Positions 50,592 through 61,607 are shown, numbered from the stretch's first letter. The stretch: 64,000 nucleotides of DNA from Amycolatopsis methanolica 239 (GCF_000739085.1 NZ_CP009110.1:3906001-3970000), one strand, 5' to 3'. A program made the numbers and translations. The notes: generated from the letters alone by a model not told the origin.

Positions 50592-51792
50592 GGAGCGCTC
50601 CGGGAGTTCCGGTGTCGGGCAGGGGCCATGCCGGGATGCCGCCCGCGTACTGCTGGACGTCACCCGGGCCGGACGCTGCGACGGGGTTGCCCAGCTGGGT
50701 GTCGAGCCAGTCCAGCACGGCGGGCAGCTCGGCGCGAACGGCGGCGAGGTTGTGGCCGGCGATCGGCAGCACCCAGGCGGTCAGTTCCGCCGGTGGCGTC
50801 GCGGCAGCCTGCAGGCGCCGCAGGGCGGCGCACTCGTCGCCCGCGGCGGCGTCCGCGGTGACGAGGAGCCGCAGCGGGGCCGGGTGGTCGCGCAGCACCG
50901 CGGAGACGTCGTTGGCGCGGCGCAGGTCCTCGCGCCCGTGGAACAGGTCGCCGGTCTCGGCGTCGTGCGGGGTGGCGTCGTAGCCGTTCATGCTGACCGC
51001 GCTCGCGTACCACTGCGGGTGCCGGGCCGCGAGGTCCAGCGCGCAGTAGCCGCCCGAGGACCACCCGGCCGTGGCCCAGCCCTCGCGGTCGCCGCGGACC
51101 CGCAGGTGGTCGACCGCCCACGACCGCAGGTCGGCCGAGAGGTAGGTGTCGTCGGCCGGCCCGCCCGCCGCGTCCACGCACTCCGAGTCGTGGGTCAGCC
51201 GCGGTTCTCCGTTGGGGTCGGGCACGATCACCACGACCGGCGGCAGCCGGTGGGCGGCGATCGCGTCGTCGAGCTGCCCGGGCAGGCCGTAGAGGGTGGC
51301 GACCTGGCGGGGCTCGCCCGGGAAATGCGGGATCCACTCGACAACGGGGAACCGGAAGCCCGCCCAGTCCGGCGCGGTGTACACCGCGGGCAGGTAGACG
51401 TCGATGTCCCGGGTCAGGCCGGTGCGCTTGCCGGTCACGGTGAGGTGCACCAGCGACCCGAGCGCGTTGCCCGCGCGAGCGCTCGCCGTGCCCAGTGCGC
51501 GGCCGAGGTCACGCCCGTCCGGCCCGGCCTCGGCGACCGTGCCCTCGGCCGGGTCCGGCGAGGTGCCCAGCAACGACCCGAGCGTCGGGTAGAAGCTGCC
51601 CGCCGCGTTCACGGCCGATCCGCACGCGAGCACCACGGCCACCACCGCCACCACGGTGGTGGCGACCCGGCCGGCGACGCGACGGCGCCAGCGGTCCCAG
51701 GCCCACGGCACCGCGGCGGCGCAGCCGAGCGCCACGACGGCCACGACGAGGACGAACGGGAGCGTGTCGATGCGGATCGTGGAGGCGTGCAC
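50569..51792 (-). CDS. membrane-anchored esterase upstream of lysX
   Basis: The 407-aa protein has two N-terminal TM helices (about residues 10-30 and 42-65) and an outer esterase-D/mycolyltransferase-like alpha/beta-hydrolase domain. That domain has VEWIPHFPGEPRQVATLYGL, the nucleophile AGWSSGGYCALDLAARHPQW and the late His in LPIAGHNLAAV. The stop overlaps the lysX start, so both are one operon. An esterase next to an aminoacyl-PG synthase could modify or hydrolyse aminoacylated lipids. Two similar esterases lie at 56047 and 57181. Confidence 0.85.
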
Positions 51793-51912
51793 GCACTCAA
51801 TCTAACCGCGTTCCACCTGGGTTCCGACGCCCCTACCAGGCAAGACAGCGTTCAGCGTCCACTCAGGAAACCGGGCCTAGAGTGACCCGGAAGCGGTCTG
51901 GCCGCGGCGCGC

Positions 51913-51935
51913 GCGGACCCGTTCTCAGGGTCCGC
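51913..51935 (+). other. hairpin in the murT leader
   Basis: GCGGACCC and GGGTCCGC form a perfect 8-bp stem with a 7-base loop, 58 bases before murT. It could be a leader structure or the terminator of an opposite transcript; there is no T run. Confidence 0.35.
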
Positions 51936-51992
51936 ACAGCATCCACGGCGCACAGTGGGGCCGAGCCGACCCCGCCTCGAAGGAGATCGCCC

Positions 51993-53264
51993 GTGCCCCT
52001 GGGTTCCCCGGTCCTGGACGAACGGCGAGCCCGGACCGCGCCCCGGCTGCCCCGGCGCGCCCGGGTGGCGGTCGCGCTCGGACGGACGGCAGCCGGCGGA
52101 TCCCGCCGCCTCGGGCTGGGAGCGGGCGGAGTCGTCGGCGGCCGGATCGCCGCCGCGCTGGACCCGGACGTGCTGCACCACCTCGGCCGTCACCGCACCG
52201 TCGTCCTGGTGACCGGCACGAACGGCAAGACCACCACCGCGTCGATGCTGACCCGGATCCTGGAGCCGCTGGGCGCGGTCGCGGCGAACCGCGACGGCGC
52301 GAACATGCCGGACGGGGTGATCACGGCCCTGGTGGACCGTCCGGACGCGCCGCTCGCGGTCCTGGAGGTCGACGAGAACTACGTGGCCGAGGTGGCCCAG
52401 CGGCTGCGGCCGGCGTGCCTGGTGCTGCTCAACCTCAGCCGCGACCAGCTCGACCGCGTCGGCGAGGTGCGGACGGTCGAGCGCGCCCTGCGGGAGGCGA
52501 TCGGCGCGCTGCCGGGCACCGCCGTGGTCGCCAACTGCGACGACCCGCTGGCCACCTCCGCCGCGACGGCCTCGGCCCGGCCGGTCTGGGTGAGCACGGG
52601 CGGCTGCTGGACCGCGGACGCGCTCGCGTGCGGACGGTGCGGACGGCCGATCCACCACGACGGTCCCGCCTGGCGCTGCCGGTGCGGGCTCGCGCGGCCG
52701 CGCCCGGACTGGGTGCTCGCCGGCGACCGGGCCGTGGACGCCGGGGGCCGGACGGTTCCGCTGGAGCTCCGGTTGCCGGGCCGGGCCAACGCGTCGAACG
52801 CGGTCATGGCCGTCGCGGCGGCCGCGCTGCTCGGCGTGGATCCCGGCGCGGCCGGTGCCCGCCTGGCCACGATCACCGAGGTCGCGGGGCGGTACCGGCG
52901 CACCGTCCTCGGCGGGCACCCGGTGCGGCTGCTGCTCGCGAAGAACCCCGCCGGGTGGCGCGAAACCCTGCCGCTGCTGGACGACCGGGCGCCGGTCGTC
53001 ATCGCCGTCAACGGGCGCGAGGCGGACGGGCGCGACCTGTCGTGGCTGTGGGACGTGCCGTTCGAGCGGTTGCGCGGCCGCCCGGTGGTGGCGGCCGGGG
53101 AACGCTCGGCGGACCTGGCGGTGCGCCTGACCTACGCCGGTGTGGCGCACCTCCGGTGTCCCGACCCGGTTCGCGCCGTGGCCGCGCTCGATCCCGGCCC
53201 GGTCGAGCTGGTCGCGAACTACACCGCCTTCCGGCAGCTGGCACCGCGGAGCGCCGATGGCTGA
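51993..53264 (+). CDS. murT: lipid II isoglutaminyl synthase subunit MurT
   Basis: The 423-aa Mur-ligase-like protein has the P-loop VTGTNGKTT (73-81), LNLSRDQLDRVGEV and the Cys4 zinc ribbon CGRC...CRCG near residues 210-232 that is specific to MurT. A C-terminal DUF1727 domain follows, with LLLAKNPAGWRETLPLL. With GatD it amidates the D-iGlu of lipid II to D-isoglutamine, using glutamine and ATP. GTG 51993 follows GAAGGAGATCGCCC. It overlaps gatD by eight bases. Confidence 0.95.
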   Translation: MPLGSPVLDERRARTAPRLPRRARVAVALGRTAAGGSRRLGLGAGGVVGGRIAAALDPDVLHHLGRHRTVVLVTGTNGKTTTASMLTRILEPLGAVAANRDGANMPDGVITALVDRPDAPLAVLEVDENYVAEVAQRLRPACLVLLNLSRDQLDRVGEVRTVERALREAIGALPGTAVVANCDDPLATSAATASARPVWVSTGGCWTADALACGRCGRPIHHDGPAWRCRCGLARPRPDWVLAGDRAVDAGGRTVPLELRLPGRANASNAVMAVAAAALLGVDPGAAGARLATITEVAGRYRRTVLGGHPVRLLLAKNPAGWRETLPLLDDRAPVVIAVNGREADGRDLSWLWDVPFERLRGRPVVAAGERSADLAVRLTYAGVAHLRCPDPVRAVAALDPGPVELVANYTAFRQLAPRSADG

Positions 53265-53967
53265 CTCGGCGGTGCGGATCGGGCTCGTCCTGCCGGACGT
53301 GCTGGGCACCTACGGCGATTCGGGCAACGCGGTGGTCCTGCGCCAGCGCATGCGGTGGCGCGGCATGCCGGCCGACGTCGTGGAGGTCCACTACGGCGAC
53401 CCGGTGCCGGACAGCCTGGACGTGTACCTGCTCGGCGGCGGGGAGGACGAGGGGCAGGAGCTGGCGGCCGACTATCTGCGCGAGCACGCGGGCCTGCGGC
53501 GAGCGGCCGCGCGGGGTGCGGTGGTGTTCGGAGTCTGCGCCGGGCTGCAAGTGCTGGGCACGTCGTTCCGCACCGGCGACGGCCGCCGCCACGACGGGCT
53601 CGGCCTGCTCGACGTGGTGACCGGCCCGGGGAAGCGGCGCGCGGTCGGGGAGATCGTCGTGGAAACCCCCGCGGGACCGCTCACCGGATTCGAGAACCAC
53701 CTCGGGGTCACGACGGTGGGCCCCGGCAGCCGGCCACTGGGCCGGGTGCGCACGGGGACCGGGAACGGGGACGGCACCGACGGCGCGGTCACCGGTCACG
53801 TCCTCGCGACCTACCTGCACGGCCCGGCCCTGGCGCGCAATCCCGCGCTGGCCGATCTGCTCATCGGCTGGGTGACCGGTTCGCCGCCGGCGGACCTGCC
53901 GCTGCCCGAGGTGGACGAGCTGCGGCGGGAACGGCTGCGCGCCGCCCGTGGCGGGGCGCGGTGGTGA
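53257..53967 (+). CDS. gatD: lipid II isoglutaminyl synthase glutaminase subunit GatD
   Basis: The 236-aa class I glutaminase-like protein starts VRIGLVLPDVLGTYGDSGNA. It has the nucleophile Cys in VFGVCAGLQVLG, GFENHLGVT, and the catalytic His in LATYLHGPALARNP. It supplies ammonia to MurT. ATG 53257 overlaps murT, and the end is 23 bases before the histidine kinase. Confidence 0.95.
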   Translation: MADSAVRIGLVLPDVLGTYGDSGNAVVLRQRMRWRGMPADVVEVHYGDPVPDSLDVYLLGGGEDEGQELAADYLREHAGLRRAAARGAVVFGVCAGLQVLGTSFRTGDGRRHDGLGLLDVVTGPGKRRAVGEIVVETPAGPLTGFENHLGVTTVGPGSRPLGRVRTGTGNGDGTDGAVTGHVLATYLHGPALARNPALADLLIGWVTGSPPADLPLPEVDELRRERLRAARGGARW

Positions 53968-53978
53968 CCGGCTTTCCC

Positions 53979-53984
53979 TACCCT
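53979..53984 (+). promoter_or_regulatory. -10 element before the histidine kinase
   Basis: TACCCT is six bases before ATG 53991 with no ribosome binding site, so the kinase may have its own leaderless transcript besides read-through from murT-gatD. Confidence 0.35.
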
Positions 53985-53990
53985 GCTGGC

Positions 53991-55390
53991 ATGGCGCACC
54001 TCCTGTCCCGTCTCGGTGTCCGCACCCGGACCACGGTGGTGGCGGTGGCCGTCGTCGCCGCGGCGATCGTGGTGGCGGGGGCCGGAGTCGTGCTGCTGCT
54101 GGGCTGGTCCCTGGAGAAGTCCACGACCGAGGATGCCCGCAGCGCGGGACGCCAGGTCGTGCACGAGATCGCGCGGGAAGGGACCCGTGACCTGACCGGC
54201 GCCGACGTCGCGGGTAGCGGGGATTCGGCCTCGGTGCTGCAGGTCCTCGACGCGCAGGGGCGGGTGGTCACGGCGGACCCGGCCCTGGCCGGGCTGCCGC
54301 CCTTGACGCCGGTGCGGCCGGCGCCGGGCCACGAGATCGTGGAGACCGTGAGCGTGACGGTGAACGGGACCGGCGAGGACTACCGCCTCGTGTCGACCGG
54401 GGTGGCCGGTCCCGGCGGTCCCTACACCGTGGTGTCGGCGCGCTCGCTGGCGCCGGTGACCGAGGCGCTGACGCGCCTGTCGTTGCTCTTCGCCGCGGCG
54501 GCGCTGCCGTTGCTGGCGATCTCGGCGTTCACCGTGCACCGCGCGGTGGGCTCGGCGTTGCGCCCGGTGGAGCGGATGCGCCGCACCGTCTCCGAAATCA
54601 CCACCCGGGACCTGGAACGCCGGGTGGAGCTGCCGCCCGGCCGCGACGAGGTGCACCGGCTCGCGGTGACACTGAACTCGATGCTGGACCGGCTGGCCTC
54701 CGCCCAGGGAGCACAGCGCAGGTTCGTCGCCGACGCCAGCCACGAGCTACGGTCCCCGGTCAACACCATGGCCACCGCGCTCGAGGTCGCCGAGCACCAC
54801 CCCGCCGCGATGAGCAAGGACGAGCTGGTCACCGTGGTGTCGCGGGAGACCAGCCGGCTGCGCGAACTGGTGGACGACCTGTTGCTGCTGGCGCGCACCG
54901 ACGACGCGACGGACAACCCGCCCTCCGGCGAGGTCGACCTGGACGACCTCGCCCGCGCCGAGGCCGAACGGGCCCGCGCCACCGCCGGTGTGCGCGTGGA
55001 GATCCGCACCGAGCCGGTGAAGGTCACCGGCAACGCCGCCCAGTTGCGCCGCGCGGTGCGCAACCTCGTCGACAACGCGTGCGAGCACGCGGCCGGCCGG
55101 ATCAAGGTGCGCACCGCCACCGACGGCGACACCGCCGTGGTCGTGGTCAGCGACGACGGGCCCGGCGTGCCCGAGCGGGATCGGGAGCGGATCTTCGAGC
55201 GGTTCGTGCGGCGCGACGACGCCCGGCACCACGGCGCTCCCGGCAGCGGCGGATCGGCCGGGCTCGGGCTGGCCATCGTGGCGGGGATCGCCGGCCGGCA
55301 CGGCGGCTGCGCGGAGTGCGTGGACAGCACCGACCCGGCCTATCCTGGCGCCGAGTTCCGCATCCGGCTGCCGCGAAGGAGGCAACCCTG

Positions 55391-55391
<1 letters not shown>
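53991..55391 (+). CDS. two-component sensor histidine kinase
   Basis: The 466-aa kinase has TM1 (about residues 14-38), an extracytoplasmic sensor of about 115 residues, and TM2 (about 160-182). A HAMP domain follows (ALRPVERMRRTVSEITTRDL), then HisKA with H251 in ADASHELRSPVNT and HATPase_c with NLVDNACEHA, DDGPGVP and GLGLAIVAGIAGRHGG. It resembles envelope- or drug-sensing kinases of actinobacteria. An in-frame GTG at 53964 overlaps the gatD stop and is a second possible start. It overlaps the response regulator by TGATG. Confidence 0.93.
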
Positions 55392-56046
<655 letters not shown>

Positions 56047-56050
<4 letters not shown>

Positions 56051-57177
56051 CCACTGATGTGGTCGTCCCGGCCGACGTGGCCCGCTACTGCCGCGCCGCG
56101 GGGCCGCTGGAGTCGCCGCTGATCTGGCTCGGCTTCGCGGCGGCGGCACTCGTCCTGGCCGGCCTCGCCGTCCGGTCGCGCCGGGCGCGCCGCCGGGCCG
56201 TGATCGCGGCGGTGTGCTGCGCGCTGCTGGCGGGCCTGACCGGGCTCAACACCTACGTCGGGTACATCCGCACCGGGCACGACCTGGCGGTGCTCCTCGA
56301 TCGCGGCGGCGCGCCCGGCCGCGCCCTTGGCCGGCTGTTCGACGACGGCGGCGGCAGCAGCTCGGCGGCCGCCGGCCGGGCCGTCCCCGCCGGCCAGAGC
56401 GCTCCCCTGCTCGACTCGTTCGACCTTGCCGACCCGGCCGACGGCATCCCCAGTGGCCGGACGTACGTGCTGCTGCCGCCGGGATACGCGAGCTCGGAGC
56501 GGTCGTACCCGGTGGTCTACCTCGTGCACGGGTATCCGTTCGGGTCCGCGCAGGACTGGCTGACCGCGGGCGACGCACCCGGCGCGCTGGACCGGCTGTA
56601 CCGGGATGCCGCAATCCCGCCGATGATCGTCGTGAGCGTCGACCTGACCGCCGGGCAGCCCGAGCGCGACTGGGAAGGGCTGGACGTCCCGGGGGGTCCG
56701 CGGCTGGAGACCTACCTGGCCGGTGTCGTGGTGCCCGCGGTCGACAGCCGCTACCGCACGATCCGGGACCGCGCGGATCGCGCATTGGGTGGCATGTCCG
56801 GCGGCGCGTTCGCCGCGCTGAACACCGGCCTGCACCACACCGGCGAGTTCGGGGTGCTGCTGCTGACCCTGCCCTACGACACACCCGGCGACATCCGGGC
56901 CGAGTTCCACGGCGACCGCGCGGCGATCGAGCGGAACACGCCACGGGACTACCTGCCCGGCATGGTCTTCCCCGACCCGGTCGCGGTGTTCCTCGCGGCC
57001 GGGTCGCACGACGGCGGCGACCTGGACCGGGCCCGGCACCTCGCCGGCCAGCTCGCCGCCGACGGGCAGCGGGCCGTCGTGCACGTCGAACCCGGCCTGA
57101 GCCACACCTGGCGGACGGCGCGGGCGACCCTGCCGTACCTGCTGGTGTTCGCCGGCGACAACTTCCGCGCCGGCTGA
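56047..57177 (+). CDS. membrane-anchored esterase downstream of the two-component system
   Basis: The 376-aa protein has two TM helices (about residues 22-42 and 52-72), a Gly/Ser-rich linker, and an esterase-D-like domain with TYVLLPPGYASSERSYPVVY, HGYPFG, the nucleophile LGGMSGGAFAALN and a final His in PGLSHTWRTAR. It begins inside the response regulator stop (ATGA). The active site should face outside. Its placement with kinase and regulator suggests envelope lipid or polymer hydrolysis under their control. Confidence 0.85.
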
Positions 57178-57180
57178 GGA

Positions 57181-58248
57181 TCAGCCGCTCACCCTGGACA
57201 CCAGCCACGGCAGCGCGTCGGCGAAGGCCTGGCGCCACAGGACGAAGTCGTGCCCGCCGCCGGGCACCACCACCAGCCGCGTCGTGATCCCCGCCCGGGC
57301 GGCCGCCGGCTCCAGGGTGCGGGCGGCGGCCAGCGGGTCGTCGTCGGCGTCACCGACCTCGAACCACCCGCCGAGCCCGGGGTAGCGCCGGTGGGCCATC
57401 AGCCACGCCGGTTCGTGCGCCTCGAAGTCCACTGTGGAGCCGCCGAACAGTGCGGGGACCGTGTCGCCGAGGTCGTTGCCGTCCCCGGAGCGGGGCCCGG
57501 CCAGGCCGCTGAAGTCGGCGAAGGCGGCGAAGGTCTCCGGATGCCGCAAGGCGAGCGTGATCGCGCACGAGCCGCCTTCGGACAGTCCGGCGACCGCCCA
57601 GTGCGCGCCCGGCGGCTGGGCGAAGAACCGGCTGGTGACGAACCCGGGCACGTCCCGGGCCAGGTAGGTCTCGGCCCGCCCGGCCGGGCCGTCGACGCAC
57701 TCGCTGTCGGCGTCGAACTCCCCGTTGATGTCGGGCATCACCACGATCGGCGCCCTGCCCCCGTGGCCGGCGGCCCAGCTGTCCAGAGTGGTCGTCGCGT
57801 CGCCGCCGCCGGTCCAGTCCCCCGGCGCCCCCGGCGTGCCGTGGAGCAGCACCACGACGGGCAGCTTCGGGCGGGGACGGGCGAACCACGCGGGCGGGAG
57901 GTACACCTGGGCCGGGCGCGTGTCGAAGTGCGACGCCGGTCCGGGGATCGTGATCGTGACGAGCCTCCCCGAACCGGGCACGCCGGACTGCCCGAGCTGC
58001 CGCATTGATGCGGCGTCCCGCCCGGGCAGCCCGATCACCTGCCCGACCGTGAGGTAGTAGCCGTAGGAGGCGTTGACCGCGGCGAGCACGTTCGCGACGG
58101 CCAGCACGAACGCGACGGCGGCCAGGGTGACGCGCGCCCAGCGCCGCCGCAGCAACCAGGCGAGCAGCCCGGCGCCCACGAGCGCGACCAGCAGCAGGAC
58201 GCGGACCGGCCACCAGCCGGTCAGCGGCGTCTCCGCGAGGACGGTCAC
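57181..58248 (-). CDS. membrane-anchored esterase, third of the set
   Basis: The 355-aa protein is read from GTG 58248, eight bases after TAGATT. Two TM helices (about residues 10-32 and 37-58) precede an esterase domain with VVVLLHGTPGAPGDWTGGGD, DADSECVDGP (the Cys-containing loop also seen in the 50569 esterase), the nucleophile AGLSEGGSCAITLALRHPE and the His in VPGGGHDFVLWRQAF. It is convergent with the 56047 esterase, three bases apart. The three esterases share topology and probably arose from common ancestors. Substrates are unknown. Confidence 0.87.
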   Translation of the reverse strand: MTVLAETPLTGWWPVRVLLLVALVGAGLLAWLLRRRWARVTLAAVAFVLAVANVLAAVNASYGYYLTVGQVIGLPGRDAASMRQLGQSGVPGSGRLVTITIPGPASHFDTRPAQVYLPPAWFARPRPKLPVVVLLHGTPGAPGDWTGGGDATTTLDSWAAGHGGRAPIVVMPDINGEFDADSECVDGPAGRAETYLARDVPGFVTSRFFAQPPGAHWAVAGLSEGGSCAITLALRHPETFAAFADFSGLAGPRSGDGNDLGDTVPALFGGSTVDFEAHEPAWLMAHRRYPGLGGWFEVGDADDDPLAAARTLEPAAARAGITTRLVVVPGGGHDFVLWRQAFADALPWLVSRVSG

Positions 58249-58347
58249 GAGGCGCCAATCTAGAGGCCGCACCGCCGGGGCGCACGGGATCACGATGCCC
58301 CCGCGCTCAGCGTCCTCTCAGCGGCCCGCCACCGGACCGGCGTCGGC

Positions 58348-59844
58348 CTAGTGGATGCCGAGGGCGGCCAGGTTGTCGGCCGCCGGGTGCGCGGCTCCTG
58401 TGGGGCCGGCGGCGTAGGCTCGCAACAGCCGTTCGGTGATCGCGCGGATGGCCGCGCCCGCGGCCGCATCGCCGCCGGACTGTGGGCAGCCCGGGTCGAG
58501 GCCGCAGATCCAGTACTGGGTGCCGGCGGAGAACACAGCCGCGCCGGATGAGGTCGTGTAGTACGTCGTGTCCGCGAAGTCCGGTTTCCCGCCGCACGTG
58601 ACCGGCGAATGGAACAGGACGTCGATCGGGCGTGGCGTCGGCACCGCGAGGTCCACCCGCTCGTACTCATCGCCCACCAGACCGCGCAGGTGCTGTCCGG
58701 TGTGGACGATGCCGGCCAGCAGCCAGTTCTGCTCGGCGGCGGCCACCAGGTCGGCGTGCACCGGGTTGCACTGGTAGAAGTTGCCGAGCAGCACGCTTTC
58801 CGGCCTCGGGTACGGCGGCGAGCGCCACTCCGGGGTGGCCTCCAGCGGATCGGTCAGCCGGGCCGGATCCTCGCCGAACGACTTGTAGTCGATCTCGACC
58901 CGGTCCGGGCCGGTAGCCGACGGCGCGAACCGGATGTGCCGGTAGATCTCGTTGCCGCCCAGGAACGCCAGGTTCACGCCGCGGTCGCGGGCCGCGCTGA
59001 CGTTCGCGCGCATCGCGCTCGACCAGTACTCGTCGTGGCCGAGGGTGATCATGGCGCGGGCGCCGTCGAGCAGGTGCGGATCGGCGTGCAGGTCCACGTC
59101 GGTCGTGTAGCCCAGCGGCAGCCCCAGGCTCTCGGCGAACCGCGCCATCGGCAGCTCGAAGAACAGGAAATCGCCCGCGGCCCGCATGTCGCGCGCCTGG
59201 TAGGGCCGGTCGAACGAGACGGCGCGGGACCGTTGCGGCTTCCGGCCGCTCGGCGAGTCGTAGAGGCTGTAGCCGCCCCAGCGGTTGTAGGCCTGCCAGG
59301 TCGTGAGCGCGTTGACGAGGACGATCCGGCAGGCGTTGAACGGGGTGCGCACGGTGAGCGGCACGTACTGCTGGGCCTGGTTGTCGCCGTCCAGGCGCAG
59401 CAGGTAGTCCCCCGGCGCCCAGCCCCCCGTCGGCACCTCCAGCGACGGCTGCCACGGCGCCACCACCGTGCTCGTCGGCGCCTGCACCACAGCCGGAGCC
59501 TGCACACGGCCCGGCACCGGGGCGGACTGCCACACGCGGAGCGCGTCCGAGCCGGCGTAGGCGCCCATGCGGAACGCGGTCACGGTGAACCGCGCGGCCG
59601 TGGTGCTCACGAACAACCGCACGGTGTCCCCGGGCAGCGCGCTCGTGCGGTCGGCGTAGCCCTCGATCCCGTGCTCCGGACCGGGATGGGTGATCTCCCA
59701 GCCCGGCGTGCCCCGCTCGGCTCCCGGCGCCGGAGCGGGCGGCGCGGGTGTGGGCGCGACTGGCGGCGCAGGCGTGGGCGCGGTGCAGGCCGGCACGAGC
59801 AGCGCCAGCGCGGCGAGGGCGCAGGCGAGCCGGCCGGGCTTCAC
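58348..59844 (-). CDS. N,N-dimethylformamidase beta-subunit-like lipoprotein
   Basis: The 498-aa protein starts at GTG 59844, with a signal ending LLVPAC (lipobox) and a Pro/Ala linker. The main part carries an Ig-like domain (GYADRTSALPGDTVRLFVST) and a glutamine-amidotransferase-like domain with LTTWQAYNRWGGYSLYDSPS, DVDLHADPHLLDGARAMITL, GHDEYWSSAMR and FLGGNEIYRHIRF. This matches the DMFase beta-like C-terminal family (large subunit of dimethylformamidase). Here it is exported, unlike true DMFase, so amide hydrolysis is uncertain. It overlaps the MFS gene by GTGA. Confidence 0.85.
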   Translation of the reverse strand: MKPGRLACALAALALLVPACTAPTPAPPVAPTPAPPAPAPGAERGTPGWEITHPGPEHGIEGYADRTSALPGDTVRLFVSTTAARFTVTAFRMGAYAGSDALRVWQSAPVPGRVQAPAVVQAPTSTVVAPWQPSLEVPTGGWAPGDYLLRLDGDNQAQQYVPLTVRTPFNACRIVLVNALTTWQAYNRWGGYSLYDSPSGRKPQRSRAVSFDRPYQARDMRAAGDFLFFELPMARFAESLGLPLGYTTDVDLHADPHLLDGARAMITLGHDEYWSSAMRANVSAARDRGVNLAFLGGNEIYRHIRFAPSATGPDRVEIDYKSFGEDPARLTDPLEATPEWRSPPYPRPESVLLGNFYQCNPVHADLVAAAEQNWLLAGIVHTGQHLRGLVGDEYERVDLAVPTPRPIDVLFHSPVTCGGKPDFADTTYYTTSSGAAVFSAGTQYWICGLDPGCPQSGGDAAAGAAIRAITERLLRAYAAGPTGAAHPAADNLAALGIH

Positions 59845-61007
59845 GACCGCCGCTCCAGACCGGTCGCCACGGCGGCGACCGCCATCACCGCGGCCAGCGT
59901 GACCAGCCCGGCGTCCAGCGACGACGTCACGGCCACCGCGCCCACCAGCAGCGGCGCCCCGGCGTCGCCGAGTTCGCGGCCGACCTCGGCGGCCCCCATG
60001 GTCTGGCCGAGGCGTTCCGGGGGCGTCGTCGCGGCCAGGTGGGCGAACCCGAGCGGGGTGGCGAGACCGACCCCGGCGCCGACGGCCACCGCCGCGCCGA
60101 GGACCCCGCCGATCCCGGGCACCAGCGCCGCGATCGTGAGCCCCGCCGCGGCCGCGGCGAGCCCGAGGGCCATGCCCGCGCCCTCCCGCAGCCGGCCCGC
60201 GTCGCGGGCGCGTCCGGCCCAGGGCTGGACCAGCGAGGAGCACACCGCCAGCACCGAGACCGCCGCCCCGGTCGCCAGCGGCCCGAGCCCGGCGGCCGCG
60301 CCGGTCACGGGGAGGAACCCGACGCCGACGGCCAACGCCCCGGTCGCCGCGGCGAGGGTCGCCGTAGGACGGAGGAAGTTCGCCTGTCCCAGCCGGCGGG
60401 CCAGGTCGAACACCGTCTGGCGGGCACGGGGCAACGGTGGCACCGCCGGGACGGCCAGCGCCGCCCACAGCGCGGCCAGCACCGCGAGCCCCGCGAGAAC
60501 GGCGAATAGCAGTGTGAACCCGCCGACGGTGATCAGCGCGCCGCCCAGCACCGGTCCGAGCGTGTAGCCGAGACCCTTCCACGCGCCGTAACCCCCGAAC
60601 GCCCGGCCCTGCCGCTTCACCAGGGAGAGCCGGGCGACCAAGGCCCCTGCCGCGGGCGAGAACGCCGCGGCGGCGGCGCCCTGTCCCAGGCGCGTCAGCC
60701 CGACCAGCGCCGGGTTGCCCGCCACCACGAACGCGGCGGACGCGACCGCGAACGCCAGCAACCCGCCCAGCAGCACCGGGCGCGGCCCGATGCGGTCGGC
60801 CAGCGACCCGAAGACGGGTTTCAGCACGACCTCCGCCCCGTCGTAGACGGCGAGCAGCAACCCGAGCGTGAGCAGGGAGGCGTGCTGACCGTGCGTGTAC
60901 GCGCCCAGCCCGGCGGCGATGCTGTGCGCGCCGAAGGCGGTGACGAACCCGGCCGCGTACAGGGGTCGCAACGCGCGCCGGTGGGTGGTGGTGCCGGTCC
61001 CGGTCAT
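59841..61007 (-). CDS. MFS transporter (12 TM)
   Basis: The 388-aa membrane protein has the MFS motif A loop GSLADRIGPRPVLLGG after TM2 and LTRLGQGAAAAAFSPAAGAL near TM4. The C-terminal half contains FLRPTATLAAATGALAVGVG. The type resembles drug or sugar-efflux MFS proteins. It overlaps both neighbours by four bases (PAP2 gene upstream, lipoprotein downstream), so the three are one operon. The substrate is unknown. Confidence 0.9.
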   Translation of the reverse strand: MTGTGTTTHRRALRPLYAAGFVTAFGAHSIAAGLGAYTHGQHASLLTLGLLLAVYDGAEVVLKPVFGSLADRIGPRPVLLGGLLAFAVASAAFVVAGNPALVGLTRLGQGAAAAAFSPAAGALVARLSLVKRQGRAFGGYGAWKGLGYTLGPVLGGALITVGGFTLLFAVLAGLAVLAALWAALAVPAVPPLPRARQTVFDLARRLGQANFLRPTATLAAATGALAVGVGFLPVTGAAAGLGPLATGAAVSVLAVCSSLVQPWAGRARDAGRLREGAGMALGLAAAAAGLTIAALVPGIGGVLGAAVAVGAGVGLATPLGFAHLAATTPPERLGQTMGAAEVGRELGDAGAPLLVGAVAVTSSLDAGLVTLAAVMAVAAVATGLERRS

Positions 61008-61597
61008 GCCGAGCCCTTCTGCGGGGCGGTCGTCAGCAGCGGCCGCAGCGGTGAGCGCTCGGCCAGGCGGAGCAGCCACTCCAGCGGCCGCCGCACCACC
61101 AGGTAGCCGGCCAGGCTCACCACGGCGCCCAGGACGAGCCCGGCGAGCACGTCCCCGGGGTAGTGCGCGGCGATGTACACCCGCGAGAAGGCCATCAGGA
61201 TCGCGGCCACCGCGGCGATCACACCGAGGCTCCGCCGCACCAGGAACAGTCCCGCGGTCACCGCGCCCGCCATCACAGCGTGGTCGCTCGGGAAGGACGG
61301 GTCGGTGCTGCGGTGCGCCAGCACGAGAACACCCGGCATCGCCGCGTAGGGCCGGGCCTCTCCGACCAGGTCGGCGACCGGCTGGTTCACGCCGAGCGCG
61401 GCGAGCATGCCCAGCGGGGTCCAGATCGCGGCGGCCATCGGCGGCACGGCCGCCTGCCCGCGGGCCGACCACCAGCCCGCCACCATCAGCGCCGCGAACA
61501 CGACCAGCCCGTAGGCCGCATACCCCGCCACGACAGCGTGCAGCCAGGGCGTGCCACGGGCGAAATCATTGACCCAGAGGAAGAGCTGGGTGTTCAC
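61004..61597 (-). CDS. PAP2-family membrane phosphatase
   Basis: The 197-aa protein has five or six TM helices and the three acid-phosphatase motifs: GEARPY (end of K-x6-R-P), SFPSDHAVM (P-S-G-H variant with Asp) and SRVYIAAHYPGDVL. GTG 61597 follows GAGGAGGTGGCG. It probably dephosphorylates undecaprenyl-pyrophosphate or another lipid phosphate on the outer face of the membrane, and starts the operon with the MFS and lipoprotein genes. Confidence 0.92.
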   Translation of the reverse strand: MNTQLFLWVNDFARGTPWLHAVVAGYAAYGLVVFAALMVAGWWSARGQAAVPPMAAAIWTPLGMLAALGVNQPVADLVGEARPYAAMPGVLVLAHRSTDPSFPSDHAVMAGAVTAGLFLVRRSLGVIAAVAAILMAFSRVYIAAHYPGDVLAGLVLGAVVSLAGYLVVRRPLEWLLRLAERSPLRPLLTTAPQKGSA

Positions 61598-61607
61598 CGC
61601 CACCTCC

